Below the pieces are notes generated by a model. That model was not told where the DNA came from. It worked only from the letters and a program-made list of their open reading frames with translations, and made no database searches. From contig NW_027305503.1 in the NCBI RefSeq assembly GCF_039555335.1, positions 415,501 to 479,500 of the forward strand: 64,000 nucleotides of DNA, given 5' to 3'. Origin of the DNA: Amphiura filiformis. Its lineage: Eukaryota; Echinodermata; Ophiuroidea; Amphilepidida; Amphiuridae. Numbering within the stretch: position 1 is the stretch's first letter; each line of letters begins with the position of its first letter. Below, piece by piece: positions 34,986 through 49,025 of the stretch. Made by a program: the position numbers and the translations under genes.

Positions 34986-35400
34986 GATGTTGATGCAAGC
35001 CTATCTTAATCAACATCGGAAGGGAAGATCGTCCGGTGTCGAGTCTAGTCCAAAACAGAAATGTTTTGTAGACTCCTAACCGGAACGATCTTACCTTTCC
35101 GATGTTGATTATTCCCGGACCCCGGCCGCCCCCTACAAGTTTGGCCGAGTAGGGGTGCCCAAGTCGGATAAGGGATGATTACCGGATGTGACGTCACCAA
35201 ATGGGTGAGTCCATTCGGGGGATCGTTTTTTTTTTTTTTGTTATTTATTCTTTTATGTGGGACAAAATGACTATTGGGTTTTTCCACATCTCGGGATCGA
35301 TGCAAGAAGTATCTTAATCAACATCGGAAAGGTAAGATCGCTCCGGTTAGGAGTCTACAAAACATTCCTGTTTTGGACTATTTTTGACTCAAAGTTTCAT
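34986..35400. repeat. Inverted and direct repeats at the DIRS right end
   Basis: A block beginning AATCAACATCGGAA(A/G)GG appears three times: + at 35009, inverted near 35112, and + at 35320. Its tail (GGAGTCTACAAAACATT / AGTCTAGTCCAAAACAG) is shared. The first two form a hairpin of about 100 bases. DIRS elements carry inverted termini and internal complementary regions, so this probably belongs to the element. Confidence 0.65.
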
Positions 35401-36236
35401 TTTAAGATGCTAGCCGAAGTTGTCAATTTGAATATTTGTGTATTCTCAATCTGTCAAAAGTATCGTATCGGAGAATGGCCGATACCAAATGGTATCGACT
35501 ACCGATACCACTGGTATCGGCAGTATCGAGTATCGCCCAACGCTAGTACACCGCGAGTTTGTCTTTGTCTTAAGTTCCCCACATCAAGTTGGCTAGAATT
35601 TTTATGCCCATTCAATGGTTACTAATCCTATATCTCTGTTCACTAGTGAATCTGATCAGAGAAGATGTATGAAGCATCCTCTATGATCTGATTGAATCAA
35701 ATTTTGTTTTTTGTTGTTATTGACAAAATACAGCAATTTTCACATGAAATTGACATTGCTAGCAGTTTTCAACATCTGACAGGAAAACAATGTGGCTCTT
35801 TTTATTTATGATTATCAGGGTTAGACCCACAAACACTTGCAAGTGATTAATGCTGACTAATAAACTAAAAATAACAGCATTAACATTTCACTATGAAATT
35901 TTAATATGAAAATTAAACAAATTTATAAATCGGCCAGCCAAAATTTGACTTGCCACCCTCAACCTCCTCCCCCAGGGCTCATTATTACCATGCATATGTA
36001 CCATATCTGGAAGTTAAAATCTGGTCCATTGAAATTCAAAGATTTTTAACAATTTTCATTGATGTCCTCTATCCCACCATTGAATTCCAGACTTTTATGG
36101 AAATACAAGTAAAAATTCCAGGATTTTTAAACATTTCCATGGATGCCCTCTATAGGCCCCTCACTATACATGGAATTCCTGTTATTTTTTCACACATCCG
36201 GAAAAAATTCCATGATTATTCTGATTATTTCATGCA
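35401..36236 (+). other. Intergenic sequence with GGTATCG-rich stretch
   Basis: Around 35463-35535 the words TATCG/GATACC recur many times on both strands, like a small imperfect palindrome. Otherwise nothing recognised. Edges of the EcoRI-site repeat family appear from about 36060. Confidence 0.45.
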
Positions 36237-36680
36237 TGCCCTCTATAGGGGTTTGATTGAATGCGCCTGGAATTCCATACTTTTTGCGGAGATTGGGTCT
36301 GGAATTCCAGATATTTTTTCAAAAAAAAAGTTTGCCCTCTATAGGGGTCTGATAGAATGCGCCTGGAATTCCATTCTTTTTGCGGAGATTGGGTCTGAAT
36401 TCCAGATATTTTTCCAAAAAAGTTTGCCCTCTATAGGGGTCTGATGGATTGCGCCTGGAATTCCATTCTTTTTGCGGAGATTGGGTCTGGAATTCCAGAT
36501 ATTTTTTCAAAAAAATAGTTTGCCCTCTATAGGGGTTTGATGGAGTGTGCCTGGAATTCCATACTTTTTTGCGGAGATTTTGTCTGGAATTCCAGATACT
36601 TTTTCCAAAACAAACTTGGAATTCAGATTTTTTCCAAAAATAACATTTGCCCTCTATAGGGGGGGGGGTCTTTTATTATC
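36237..36680 (+). repeat. About 94-base tandem repeat with GGAATTCC sites
   Basis: Units start at about 36237, 36331, 36423, 36519 and 36646 with TGCCCTCTATAGGGG, each holding CCTGGAATTCCAT and GGTCTGGAATTCCAGATA. The last interval is longer because of an extra GGAATTC piece. Same family as 27826-28250 in opposite orientation. Confidence 0.9.
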
Positions 36681-36726
36681 TGGAATAGCCCATTATATGT
36701 TCAAATAAGTCTCACGATGGCCAACA

Positions 36727-36819
36727 AGTCAGGTAGCCGAGCGGTCTAAGGCGCTGGAAGTAGACCAATGCTGTATCCACAATAGCGGCGCGGCGTGGGT
36801 TCGAGCCCCACCTCTGCTC
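36727..36819 (+). tRNA. Type II tRNA-like sequence (Leu/Ser-like), probably degraded
   Basis: An A-box-like GTAGCCGAGCGGTCTAAGG and a clean T-arm with B box (GTGGGTTCGAGCCCCAC) are spaced as in a long-variable-arm tRNA. The opening AGTCAGGTAGCCGAGCGG resembles tRNA-Leu. The acceptor ends pair only partly (two mismatches of seven), and no regular anticodon stem-loop is evident. It may be a pseudogene or the head of a SINE. Confidence 0.5.
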
Positions 36820-37475
36820 AGCTTAATTTACTTCCTTTTTCAAATTTCATATTAGGGGGAAAATGCGTATTAGGGAAATGTGGCTGGAAGAATTTATGTA
36901 TGGATATTAATGCGGTCATTGACCTTTATTCATTCGGCGTCGGTTTTGATTGTTCTCCATCGTGTCCGACAAGTAAAAATATTGTTATCTAAATGTTTAT
37001 ATTCATATCTTTTGCAGTATTTAATAAATGAAAAGTCACTTAAGAACACTTGTTCAGATTGTTATCTGTGCCTTCTATACCAATGCAGTTACGGAAATAA
37101 AATACCCGTGATTGGTAAACAATCCAGACGAGTTAAATATGCAAACTTATCTAAGTAGAATAATTCTGATCAACACCCCCCTACATAATACAACATGACT
37201 TAACAATAGTAACCTAAGCCTTATTTCTCGATCAATATTTTAGGTGACATGTCTTTGGACAAAACGACAATGTTTTACATTATTATCTTCCTCCACATAT
37301 GTCATATATCAGTGCCACGACTTTTCATACAAGCAAGTTTAGCGATAGTTTGTAGTGTTGGTTGATTTAAGCATCAAGCAGGAATAAAATGCCGATTATC
37401 CGTTTTAAATCATACTCTACTCGAAAGTGGAATAACTTTATTAGAACCTGAAAAACAACACACATTTTTCAAAAA
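36820..37475 (+). other. Intergenic sequence, nothing recognised
   Basis: Short frames only; no repeat or gene motif. Confidence 0.5.
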
Positions 37476-37765
37476 ATGCATATGTATTTTACCCCCATTT
37501 TATTAAAACCTAAAAAAACAACACACATTTTGGGACTTACTCATTTTTCTTTAAAAATTTCAACACACGCGTATTACATAGTGTATATTGTATTTTACCC
37601 CACTTTATTAAAACCTAAAAAACATCACACATTTCAACACACATTTAGGGACTTAGTCATTTTTCTTGAAAAATTTCAACACACGCGTATTATAGTGTGC
37701 ATGCATAAGGTATTTTTACCCCACTTTTTGGGACTTAGAAACTTTTTGAAAAAATGTCAACACTA
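37476..37765 (+). repeat. Tandem repeat of about 110 bases, 2.5 units
   Basis: Three passes of TATTTTACCCC(C)A(C)TTTT...AAAACCTAAAAAACA(A/T)CACAC...GGGACTTA with CAACACACGCGTATTA. Each pass is shorter than the last; it ends at about 37765. Confidence 0.75.
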
Positions 37766-37782
37766 CTGCAAGTTGGTAATAA

Positions 37783-38489
37783 CCCAGCAAACACAAAAAC
37801 GTCTTTAAAACGTTTTAAATAAGTTTGCAATATTTTGGGTTTTGGTTTTGGAAAAAACTTTTTAATAACATTAAAATAACATTAAAATGTCGGGTTATAT
37901 AAAGGTCATGAAATCGTTTTAAAACGTTTTGTATGAAACACACTACAACAATATTTTAAAAATGTTTTCGAAATGTCATTGTTAACTATTTTTTGCAAAC
38001 ATTTTTGGCCACATATTTTGTCAACACTTAAATAACATTATGTTAAAATATTTGCACCCAGCAAACACAGAAATGTTCTTAAAATGTTTTTACAAAACGT
38101 TTTAATAACATTTAAATATCGGGTTATACAAAAGTCGTGAAAACATGTTAAAAATGTTATTGTAAATATTTTGGGCAAACATTTTTTGTAAAATAGTTTT
38201 TCAACCCCAAGATAACATTCTGTTTAAATGATTTGTACCAAGTTTTCAAAAATGTTTTTGGGATGTTATTAAAACGTTTTTATACCCTTTATATAACCCG
38301 ACATTTAAATGTTTTCTGTAAAACATTTGTGTTTGCTGTGCAGTAAATTACCAACAAATGTTATTTAATTTTATGAAAACGTTTTATACTAGTAAATGTA
38401 CCCTTTATATAACCCGACATTTAAACGTTTTCTGACAACATTTTATAACCTTTTGCGAATGATGTCGAAAACGTTATGTGTTTGCTGGG
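37783..38489. mobile_element. MITE-like element(s) with CCCAGCAAACACA termini
   Basis: Begins CCCAGCAAACACAAAAACG at 37783 and ends CGTTATGTGTTTGCTGGG at 38489. A second inverted pair (CCCAGCAAACACAGAAATG at 38046 and TGTGTTTGCTGTG near 38341) sits inside. The interior is many AACATTTT/AAAACGTTTT words and GGGTTATA...TATAACCC. It is either one element with internal repeats or two nested copies. Fragments of the family are at about 15720-15900 and 63470-63540. Confidence 0.7.
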
Positions 38490-38711
38490 AAGCAATGCAT
38501 TAAGTAACCCACTTTGTATCCGATTTTTTTATTCCACCCTGTGTAACTTGAAGGTCACCCTGTATAATGAGTTGAAATCTGGTAAAAATCTGGTACATTT
38601 AAATTGCCTATGCCTTTAGCTTTCCAAAAATGTATAATTTTGCTAGATTAGGGTTGATAATTGTGGAGATAATCTAATTAGAAACTCGATTGGTACACTG
38701 ATTAGCAGAAT

Positions 38712-39466
38712 AACATATGAAGAGCTTTGTTGCAAAATCCCTTACATCCACTTTTGACTTTTTGAGAAAAACAGCTTTTTTTAATTGTTCAAGTATTACT
38801 GGTTCGATTTGATTCAATTTGGGTTTGGATAAAGTGTTGATGAATAGAAACTAAAAGAATAGGTTTGGTTCAATTTTGAAGCCTTCCTATTCATTTTATT
38901 ATATCTTTTATATCGCGCCTTTTGTGGATGTAAGGGCTTTTGCAACAAAACAAATTTACCCCTTTTCTAGAAACCACCTTTGCAATCATATTTGAGCCCA
39001 TTTGTTTACACTACTTTATGTAACTTGACTAATGCTTTCAAAATCAAAAAGAAAAATTGGAATATCTCATTTACTTTTTTAATTATGAATTTTTAATTAA
39101 ATTCGGGAAAATGGCATTTTTTGAGTATTTCCGAAGCTACACCTTTTGTTAATTAAAATGATTTTTTCAAAAATAGTGACCCAAAAACAGTTCCCTTTGG
39201 TTTTAATAGGTAAAGAACATTCCATGCTACTAGTATACATCAAAAAATTAAAACAAAACAATTCTATATTCATTTTATGTTCAGATTTCAGGAAATTCTC
39301 TAAGATTTCCCAAACGGGAAAGATACCATATCTCCGGAAGGGAAAGTGGTATGAAGGTCAAACAACCACCAAAATGTGTATTTGTACCCACACTATAATG
39401 TCATGTCCATAACTCAATTTCAGCCAAAAGTGGATGTAAGGGGTTTTGAAACAAAGCTCTTCATAT
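38712..39466. mobile_element. TIR element, about 44-base termini
   Basis: The left end ATATGAAGAGCTTTGTTGCA is the near-perfect complement of the right end at 39466. The inner part (CCCTTACATCCACTTTTG) is paired too. An additional partial copy of the terminus, inverted, is inside at 38912-38951. No coding frame. Confidence 0.8.
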
Positions 39467-39828
39467 ATAAAGTATGAATATTACGTAAAATATTTAATAA
39501 ATCACGGAAAATCGTGTTTTGGCGCCATATCGCAATAACATAAATTTGTCCCATCCTTCTTTTGTCATGGAGGGGCAGTATCCACGGGATGGCAATGGGG
39601 CACCTTTGTTTCATAACCACTAAGGTATAGGATATTTTTTGTTTTAGCTATAGCCCCTAAATATTTAATTATATTTGCACTTGCTCAAGCATTTTGTGCA
39701 AATTGTATTACTCAATTTGTTGCTGTTCTTTTTTATGAGTATTTAAGTGCCTAAAACGGCCTAAAATGGGGGCCTTTCCAGCCTTGTCTAATATTAATCT
39801 CCATGTAAAATAAAAATGTTCATAAAAA

Positions 39829-41140
<1,312 letters not shown>

Positions 41141-43209
41141 ATTAGGTTGTTTAAGGTCTTTTAATCAATATTTGCTTAATAACTCTAAACAGATAATGAT
41201 TTATATGTTCTATTTTATCTAAGGATTGTTTAAGAAATACAAGTGCTTAATCAATGGTTGTATTGGATTTAATTATGATTGGGACTTTCTTTCTTTCTTT
41301 TTTTTTAAATTTTATACTGAAACATAAATCATGATAGATTTGAAGTCATCATATCTTGGTCAACTGTGAGATTCGTTCAAAAATACAATTTCATGCATAC
41401 AGTATTTTTTTTTATCACTTCAACCCGCTATGTATCCGGGCAATGTATCCGAGTAAAAAATTAAAATCTAGTAAGCCTTTCTCTCTCGCATGCATTACGA
41501 TACAATGCTAAAATACAATACATCAACGCTAAAAATTCACACACTCGATACGATATCCAGCATACCGATACTTCAATGCATCTCGTCTACATTGTAAGCT
41601 ATTGTGCGTATGCCCAAAACTGAACATCGCGGTACACACATTGGTGATATACATGTACCGTGCACGTAGAACAGTACAGTACAGTATCGCTAGAATGTCA
41701 ATCCCAATGACGTTGTTAAATCTAGCAAATGAACGCATCAATATCCATCCTTTATGTCTCAACAATGTCTATGCATAACTTATCAAACGAATCTCGAGTT
41801 TGGTGCAACCTGATTGACTCAAACCTACCTATTTGAACGAAGTTTCAGATAAGCAGCACGACCAGCATTCACTCGTGGCCGCCATTTGCTTTTGTCATTT
41901 TAAACAATAATTGGTTAAAATTCCGTGGCGCGAGATGTATCGTTAAACAGGTAAAGTACAATTCCACTAAACATTACACAGTTTAACGCCTTTAAAAATA
42001 AAAAAAAATAACCACCTTTATACGCTCGAGTTTAACAGTCTTTTAACATACGTTAAACTTTGCAGATTAAGCGCAAAATCACGCCTTTAAACATTAATTG
42101 TTTAAAAATCTTAAACTTTTCTTCTTGGCGACTGTTAACTACCGCAACAAGAGCGTATCTCTATCAGTCAGTTCTAATGCTATTTTCTTACCCGGATGAA
42201 GTCATATAACACGGGATGGCAAAATGGTTCAGTTTTGGGTGACGAATCCCAGCGTCCAGTTTTCACATCTTACATGTAAATCATGGGGAATCGTGGACTA
42301 AAATGAGACCGAGCTCTGTGGGGCATATTCCCGTTATAAGAAAGAAAGAGAGACGTGGGAGGGATGTTTGGCGGTGGTGTGTGTGGTGGTATCTATCAGT
42401 GCTCGTGGTATTTCTTACCTGGATGATGTCATAATACTGCGGATGTCAAATTGGTTCACTTTCGGTTGACAAACATACGAAGTCCAGCGTTCAGTTTTTT
42501 CTTCTAATAAATTGGAAGAATCTTGGATTACAATAAGAGTGAGCTCTGTCAGTGGGGTATATATAGATGTTGGGCTATATAAACTATTATAAGTGATACA
42601 AAACATTACATAACATTCACCGTATTGCTGCAAAATATTCCAACAAAATGTTCTTTAAATGTTCAATTGTATCTAGGGAAATTACAGTATAGGCTAATTA
42701 TTAACGCGAGGCTGAAGTCGAATAAAGCTCGCTTCGACTCGGGTCATTGAACACATTAAATTATAACAATATATTAATTATGTATAGTATAAACTCCAGT
42801 CCAACCATGGTAACAGGTTGCCATGGTACATTTGCTTTAACTATCTTATATCGATTACAGAAAGAACAGCATCAATATATTATCATAAATACTTTCAATA
42901 ATTAGAAATAATATATTCTCAGTTCCTTGACGACCGTGACGATTCGTGGCGATTTTACCAAATTGTTAATTAAACCGTTGTGGATACTTTTATATTATTC
43001 TACGGTAAATTCGTTTAAATTATTTTTTTCATCTTATACCGTAAATCAAGTAATGTTTAGAAATGTCAGTGAATACTACATTATGTGGAACAGAAATACA
43101 AAATCATCTCTTAATATGGAAAAACACAGTATAATTTTCTTTCAAATATTGCTGGTTTTCACATTTCGATTTAGAGTCGAACAAATGAGGTAAAATATAC
43201 ACAGTATAG
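41141..43209 (+). other. TTAA-rich sequence and a diverged direct repeat
   Basis: 41141-41270 and 41900-42130 keep the TTTAA/GTTTAAG word pattern of the satellite in degenerate form. 42185-42335 and 42411-42555 are a diverged direct repeat (TTACC(C/T)GGATGA(A/T)GTCATA...GAGCTCTGT). No gene recognised. Confidence 0.5.
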
Positions 43210-43869
43210 TTAAGGGACCTGGAATGAGCGTTTTGAGCGTTTCGACAGCATTTTTTTGTGGGACATGAGAGCACATCAGACATATCGAATTGCATTCTGA
43301 ATACGAAGAATGTCTTTCTGATATCAAATAACTTTCATTTTATGAAATTCACGATATACTACAAATTTTATGACAAATTATTTGTCACATTTTGGAGATA
43401 TAACAGTCCTCGAAGTAAATTTTATAAATTTAATGATATAGTCTTAAAGTGTATGTAGCTGGGAGGAAAAATAGCCGACGATCAATTGAAAATTTGGACC
43501 TTTCATATTGAAGATATGGATTTTTTTCCCCAAAAGACCTATTTTTTTTGGGTGTTTTGGGGAAAAATCCATATCTTCAATACGAAAGGTCAAAATTTTC
43601 AATTGATCGTCGGCTTTTCATCCCACCTACATACACTTTTAGGTAGAAATCATCAGATTTATAAAGTTTACTTCGAGTACTGTTAAATATCAAAATATCA
43701 ATTTTTAATGATTTGCCATAAAATGTGTATTACATTGCGAATTTCAAAAAATCAAAATTATTTGATATCAGAAGGACATTCTTCGTATTCAGAATGCAAT
43801 TCGATATGTCTGATGTGCTCTAATGTCCCACAATAAATACTGTCCAAACGTTCATACCCCTTCCCTTAA
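43210..43869. mobile_element. Long palindromic element flanked by TTAA
   Basis: Arms of about 320 bases (43214-43530 and about 43550-43865) are inverted copies, sharing for example ATCAGACATATCGAATTGCA and TCAATTGATCGTCGGC. TTAA at 43210-43213 and 43866-43869 fits a TTAA target duplication of the piggyBac type. The termini start GGGA. No transposase is present. Confidence 0.85.
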
Positions 43870-44298
43870 AGCATTTGAGGCTTAGTTTTCACAGGGTAAT
43901 ATAAGTACATCATGAGGTATCAAAATCATTCTGTTGTGGCGACGTGTACGCACTCGCTTGTAAAGACTTGAGATTTTAGTATGTCGGAGTACATGTAGAT
44001 TAAACAGGCTTTAAAAGTGATATGCCTAGTTCCATAGCAATTTGCAAAATTACATCCATTGGGGTCAAAGGTCATTGGGTCAAAGGTCATTGGGGTCAAA
44101 GTTCATGCAGGTATTACTTCCGGTATGTAACAAAATACCCTAGGAAGTCGCACTATAATAGCGCATGACCAAAGTTGCACAGAAATATTTACATGAATAT
44201 TGTATAATTTTTGGTTAACGAATGATTTCACATAAGTGTAATATACTTAATAATAATAATACTACAAACTTCTGTTCATACATGTATATTATAATGAA

Positions 44299-45121
44299 TT
44301 ATACCAGAGAAGATGTAAGAAAGAGGAGGTTGATCCAGCTATCCTCAAATAAAATATGTGTGAGACCGCCCATTCAAAGTAAATTATGAATCACCCTATT
44401 TAGCCGCTTAACAATAGAATACCACAATGGGGTTTGAACCCTTGACATGTGTGATACACAAGTTACAGATAACTACTTTTAGGGATAGGTCAGTGCTTGC
44501 ATTTCATTATGCCATGCATACCATACATGCAGGCCCTCTCATCCAGTCAGATTTCAGATAAAATATGACTGAAGTTCCACGGCAAATTACAATGTTTGCC
44601 ACTTGTTGACACTTTCAACCTCTATTATTTATGACAGAGAAGATTTTCAATTATCAGAATATCTTTATTAGGTTGACAGGAAATGACAGGAAAATACATA
44701 AAAAAGTAAAACAGAAATGATCAACAATCATCACTTCTCTAAAAAAATCCTAAAAATTTCTTCTTTAGAAATTTATATATTTACCAAAAAGGGCGGATTT
44801 TGATGGAAATTTTACAACACTCGATTTCTTTCTTGTATTATCCACTTGTGGTATCCCATCCAATCAGCAGGTCCTTAACACACGGGTTTCTTACTTTTCA
44901 ACAAATTCTGTATAGAAACATTTGAAATATTTCCAATTCTTGAGTGTAAATCGGTCAACCGTAGGCGGTCACACACATAACATCACAGGGTATTTCAAGT
45001 GGATGTGTAACTACTTCAGAATAAAGGACTATGAATAGATGGGACAGGATAACCTATGGGATTTTCTCAAGGATATAATTTTGTTCTCTCTCCTTTTCTT
45101 ACATCTTCTCTGATTATACCA
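44299..45121. mobile_element. TIR element, about 28-base termini
   Basis: TTATACCAGAGAAGATGTAA at the left is matched inverted by TTACATCTTCTCTGATTATA at the right. The interior has no recognised coding frame. Confidence 0.65.
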
Positions 45122-45351
45122 ATATGCTGACCTTTTGAATTCGCACGAGTCTGTTTTTTTTAATCACTTTTTTGTTCCTAAAATGGGGGTTATATCGCCC
45201 TCAACGGCCACTCTCTCCATAGGGCTACATGTAAAGACCAGTTATAGAAAAATGACTCTAAAATAAAATGGACTCGTTCATTTTTCCTCAAATTTTGCAT
45301 ATGATGTAGATTTAACATCTGGAATGTAATGCAAGTGGTGTCGTTGCTGCT

Positions 45352-45521
45352 CATATTTTCGAATCTTATTATTTTCCACTCATAGTTTTTGACCATCACA
45401 TTTCTAGATTTTATGGCCAAATGGACAATTGTCCACCTCACTTAATGGACATCTTGCCATAAAATCTAGAAATTTGATGGTAAAAAATTAGGATTGGAAA
45501 ATAATATTATTCGAAAATATA
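45352..45521. repeat. Inverted repeat, about 67-base arms
   Basis: 45352-45418 and 45456-45521 pair with several mismatches (shared GCCATAAAATCTAGAAAT and TTCGAAAATAT). The loop contains TTGTCCACCTCACTTAATGG. Confidence 0.8.
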
Positions 45522-46960
45522 TAATAACGTGTTTACTTCTAAATTCATTTATAAAATGTCGGCCCCATTCCAAGGTTACCATAGTAACTAATGTATGCCA
45601 CCATAGCTACCATAGCTACCAGTCAAAGATGGCTTAATTGCACGCCATAGGAACGATATCTTATATTCATTTATAATTTCATAAGCATGCATTTCATGTG
45701 CAACGAGGAACTTAACTTCTTGGAATATTTTGAATTTTTGAAACATAGCACTGTGAATTTGTGAAGAAATTGGTAAGTATTTTGTTTCTTTAAATGTAAA
45801 CGTATCACATATATCAAATGAAAAGATGGGAGGGAATTAAAGTGGCGTAGCCATGTTTCGAAAACAGAATGGTGGGTATTAACCTTGTGAATGCATCAAA
45901 AAACAGCAAGATTGTTCTTGTCAAGTATGTCACGTCAGTGGCACCTCCTACACTTCAGCGTGCCAACCAAATGTACGAACTACTTTGCTGGGACAAATGC
46001 ACTCGCAACGCGGAAAATGTGTAATTTCAATGCTTTAAAAATTGGTGAAATTAAACGTGCACTGAAGAAGCCCAGATGGAAGACAATGCACGTGTTTGTT
46101 TTAAAACACACCAGGTCATGTTATTGTGTTGCTAAATGAATTAACCAACAACTAACTTTGAATTTGACTAATAATACTCTTATATTGCTGTTTGAATTTG
46201 CACCGTAAACTTTAATCCTCTGGATCTCCTACTGTTAATGACAATGATCAGCTCCTTGAGCATGGTTGAGTGTGTCCCACATTTAACGGGTTTGGCAATA
46301 ATTTTAAATCGACTTTCGAAAAGTTTTTTGATACGTTCATTGATTTCTCAAAAAGTAAAAATCGCAGTTTAACAAATAACTGTTCAAATGAAAGCCATTA
46401 TTGAGGGCTAATTCTTGTATCACTATGAAAGGCATGACACCAATATAAACATTTGTTTCGGTGACCCAAGTTCATGGTCATTTCCGCCCACGCACTTTTT
46501 TACAGATGGCCTGGAATTTCATATTTCGGTTTCAGCGATTGCCCGAAAAAAGGTGGTATGTTTTTTGAAAAGCGTTTCCGCTTGGAATGTAGATAGTTAT
46601 TGTTGCTATTACTCTTCGCGATTTTAACTTATGCATTCTTTAGCCGACAATTTTCAATGCATTTTACATAATAGAAATGTCGCTTGCATAAATACCGATA
46701 TTTTTAACAGTATCGTTTTTGTTAACCAAAATACCATCCACATTAATTCCCAAGACTTTGATGAAAACATAGACACCAAATCGGACTGCAGGTGATGAAC
46801 AGATTTTAAACTAGAATCAAAAGAACAAGCGTAGGCCCTCTCAAAATGTACTTTGTTAATATATGGCGTTGTGATAAATTTATTTTATTAGTTCTTATTT
46901 TGCCTGGGGAAACCCCATCAGTGCAAGCACTGTTTTTCAGGGGTGCCCAGGGGTCAAACA
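45522..46960 (+). other. Intergenic sequence, nothing recognised
   Basis: Short frames (for example 45891-46139) carry no motif I know and no splice context was found. No clear repeat. Confidence 0.45.
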
Positions 46961-47060
46961 AAATACATCAAAATCTTTTAAAAACACATACATTAAAATT
47001 AAATATGAAATACATCAAAATCTTTTAAAAACACATACATTAAAATTAAATATGAAATAC
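46961..47060 (+). repeat. 47-base tandem duplication
   Basis: AAATACATCAAAATCTTTTA and the following 27 bases are repeated exactly from 47008. Confidence 0.9.
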
Positions 47061-47179
47061 AGATAATAAGAATTGAACATTTATAAAAATATACTTTATA
47101 AAAACATTATGTAAAAATACATTTAATTACTCATGCCAGCTGCGATTACATTAGATGCACATAATTATAGTGAAGAAGC

Positions 47180-49025
47180 ATTTTAAATATCAAAATTGCA
47201 CGAAGAAAAGTAATGAACTAAAAATGGTGTTATGAATACAAAATATGCTTGAATGCTCCGAGACTCTGGAAGGGGATTTTTTGCTATTTGAGGTAATTCA
47301 TTAAAAGACACCACCCCTCTTGAAATAAATTTGCGTTTGTCAGAATTATTTTTGCATGAAGGGGGGACCAGATTTCCCTGAGAGCATGCTCTCGTCATGT
47401 GGTTATAGGTTTTATGAACATGATTAAAATATTGCACAGGTTGGAAGGAAGACTGCATGTAAGACTTTTGAAAACCATGACATTCAAATGAATGGAGCGA
47501 CGATCATGAAGCTTTTGCCACCCAAGGGTGCGAAGCAAAACGTTGGTAGGATACCTACGAGGAAGACCGAGAATTATCTTACCAGCTGCATTTTGAAGTT
47601 TGTCAATTTTGGAAAGATAAGTCTTGCATGCATTTCCCCATACTACGTCACAATAGTCGAAATGAGGGACAATAAGTGATTTAAAAAGCAAATTCAGTGT
47701 GTGTTGCGGGAGGATATTGCGAACACGCCTAAGCAAACCGATACGTTTGTTTATTTTAGAGACCAATTTATCGGTGTTAACACTCCAAGTGAGAGAGGGT
47801 CTAACCAAATGCCAAGATATTTAAAACAATTGACATTTTCGATGGGGTCGTTTCTGATATAAACATTGAGAGACTCTTCGGTCCTGCCTAATTTGTGTTG
47901 AGTTGCAAACAACATGGATTTGGTTTTTTTGACATTCAAAGTGAGTTAGTTATTCTGCAATCTGTATCATCAGCATATAAATAGACCTTGGAATCAGTAC
48001 TCTTAAGGTGGTTAGAGAGGTCATTTATATACATTGTATAACGCCAAAATTTATGGGAGCCTTGGTAGAGTAATGATCTCCCACTTTGGTTATTTGGAAA
48101 CGATTATTTAAATACGATGAGAACCAGTCAAGTTCTACGCCTTGCATTCCTACACTCTGAAGCTTTTCAACAAGAACATTATGATCATGGATCGTGTCGA
48201 AGGCCTTTTTAAGGTCCAGAAAGACTGCACCTGTAAAATGACCTGAGCTCATATTATCAAGCAAATAATCAGAGACGTTAACAAGACACGTTTGTGTGGA
48301 ATGCTTTGGCCTAAATCCCGACTGGTTCGAAGACAAAATATTATTACTATCAACAAAGTTGTATAATTGGGTGTAAACAATCTTTTCAAAATTTTTCATG
48401 CAGGCAGGTATAACAGATACTGGTCTATAATTGCTAGTATCAAGGGGATCCCCCTCCTTGAAGATCGGTGAAACACGACTTACTTTCCATGCAGAGGGAA
48501 CAATACCGGTTGCCAGACTTAGGTTCATGATATAAGCCAGTGGTTTAGCCAGATATTCATAACCAACCTTGAGGAGTTTTGGGGCTGATGTTATCAAGGC
48601 CAGTGGCCTTACCACCATCAAGGTTTCTGAGAAGTTTATAAACATCCTCCTCAGTTATTCTGAAAAAACAGAACTCTCTAGCTTCCGATGATGCACCTAT
48701 GCATGGATGATCCTCAAGCACTATGTCAGCCTGGATGGCTTCAGCGAGCTCCTTGCCTATGTTGGAAAAAAAGCTGTTAAACTCATTGGCAATTATCTCA
48801 CCATCATTAATTATTGTATCTTTGACCTTTAAGCTATTTATCGGTTTATGTTGAGAAGCAGGAATCACTGTCTTAATGGTATTCCATAGTTTACGAGAAT
48901 CTGTACCAGCTTCCCTAATTGAGGTCTCAAAATATTCCCTCTTTAGCTTGGTAGCTAAATTGTTGACCTTATTTCGTATTGCTTTATAAGCTGCCCAATC
49001 ATTCTCAAAAAATTACTGCTTTTTC
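47180..49025 (-). mobile_element. LINE of the jockey/CR1 supergroup, decayed
   Basis: Reading down the minus strand: FFENDWAAYKAIRNKV and SRKLWNTIKTVIPASQ (linker); LDGGKATGLDNISPK; NYRPVSVIPACMKNFEKIVY; QSGFRPKHSTQTCL; GAVFLDLKKAFDTI; YLYADDT (about 47985-47965); CFKYLGIWLDP; PHFDYCDVVWGN; LGLPRRYPTNVLL; LGWQKLHDRRSIHLNVMVFK; and a C-terminal VVSFNELPQIAKN. The PQGSxLGPLLF segment is deleted and several frameshifts are present. The endonuclease half is missing or beyond 49025. Confidence 0.85.

Noticed and set aside
43486..43686. 66-codon frame with WTFHIEDMDFFPQK
   Set aside because: It crosses the centre of the TTAA-flanked palindrome and is compositional.
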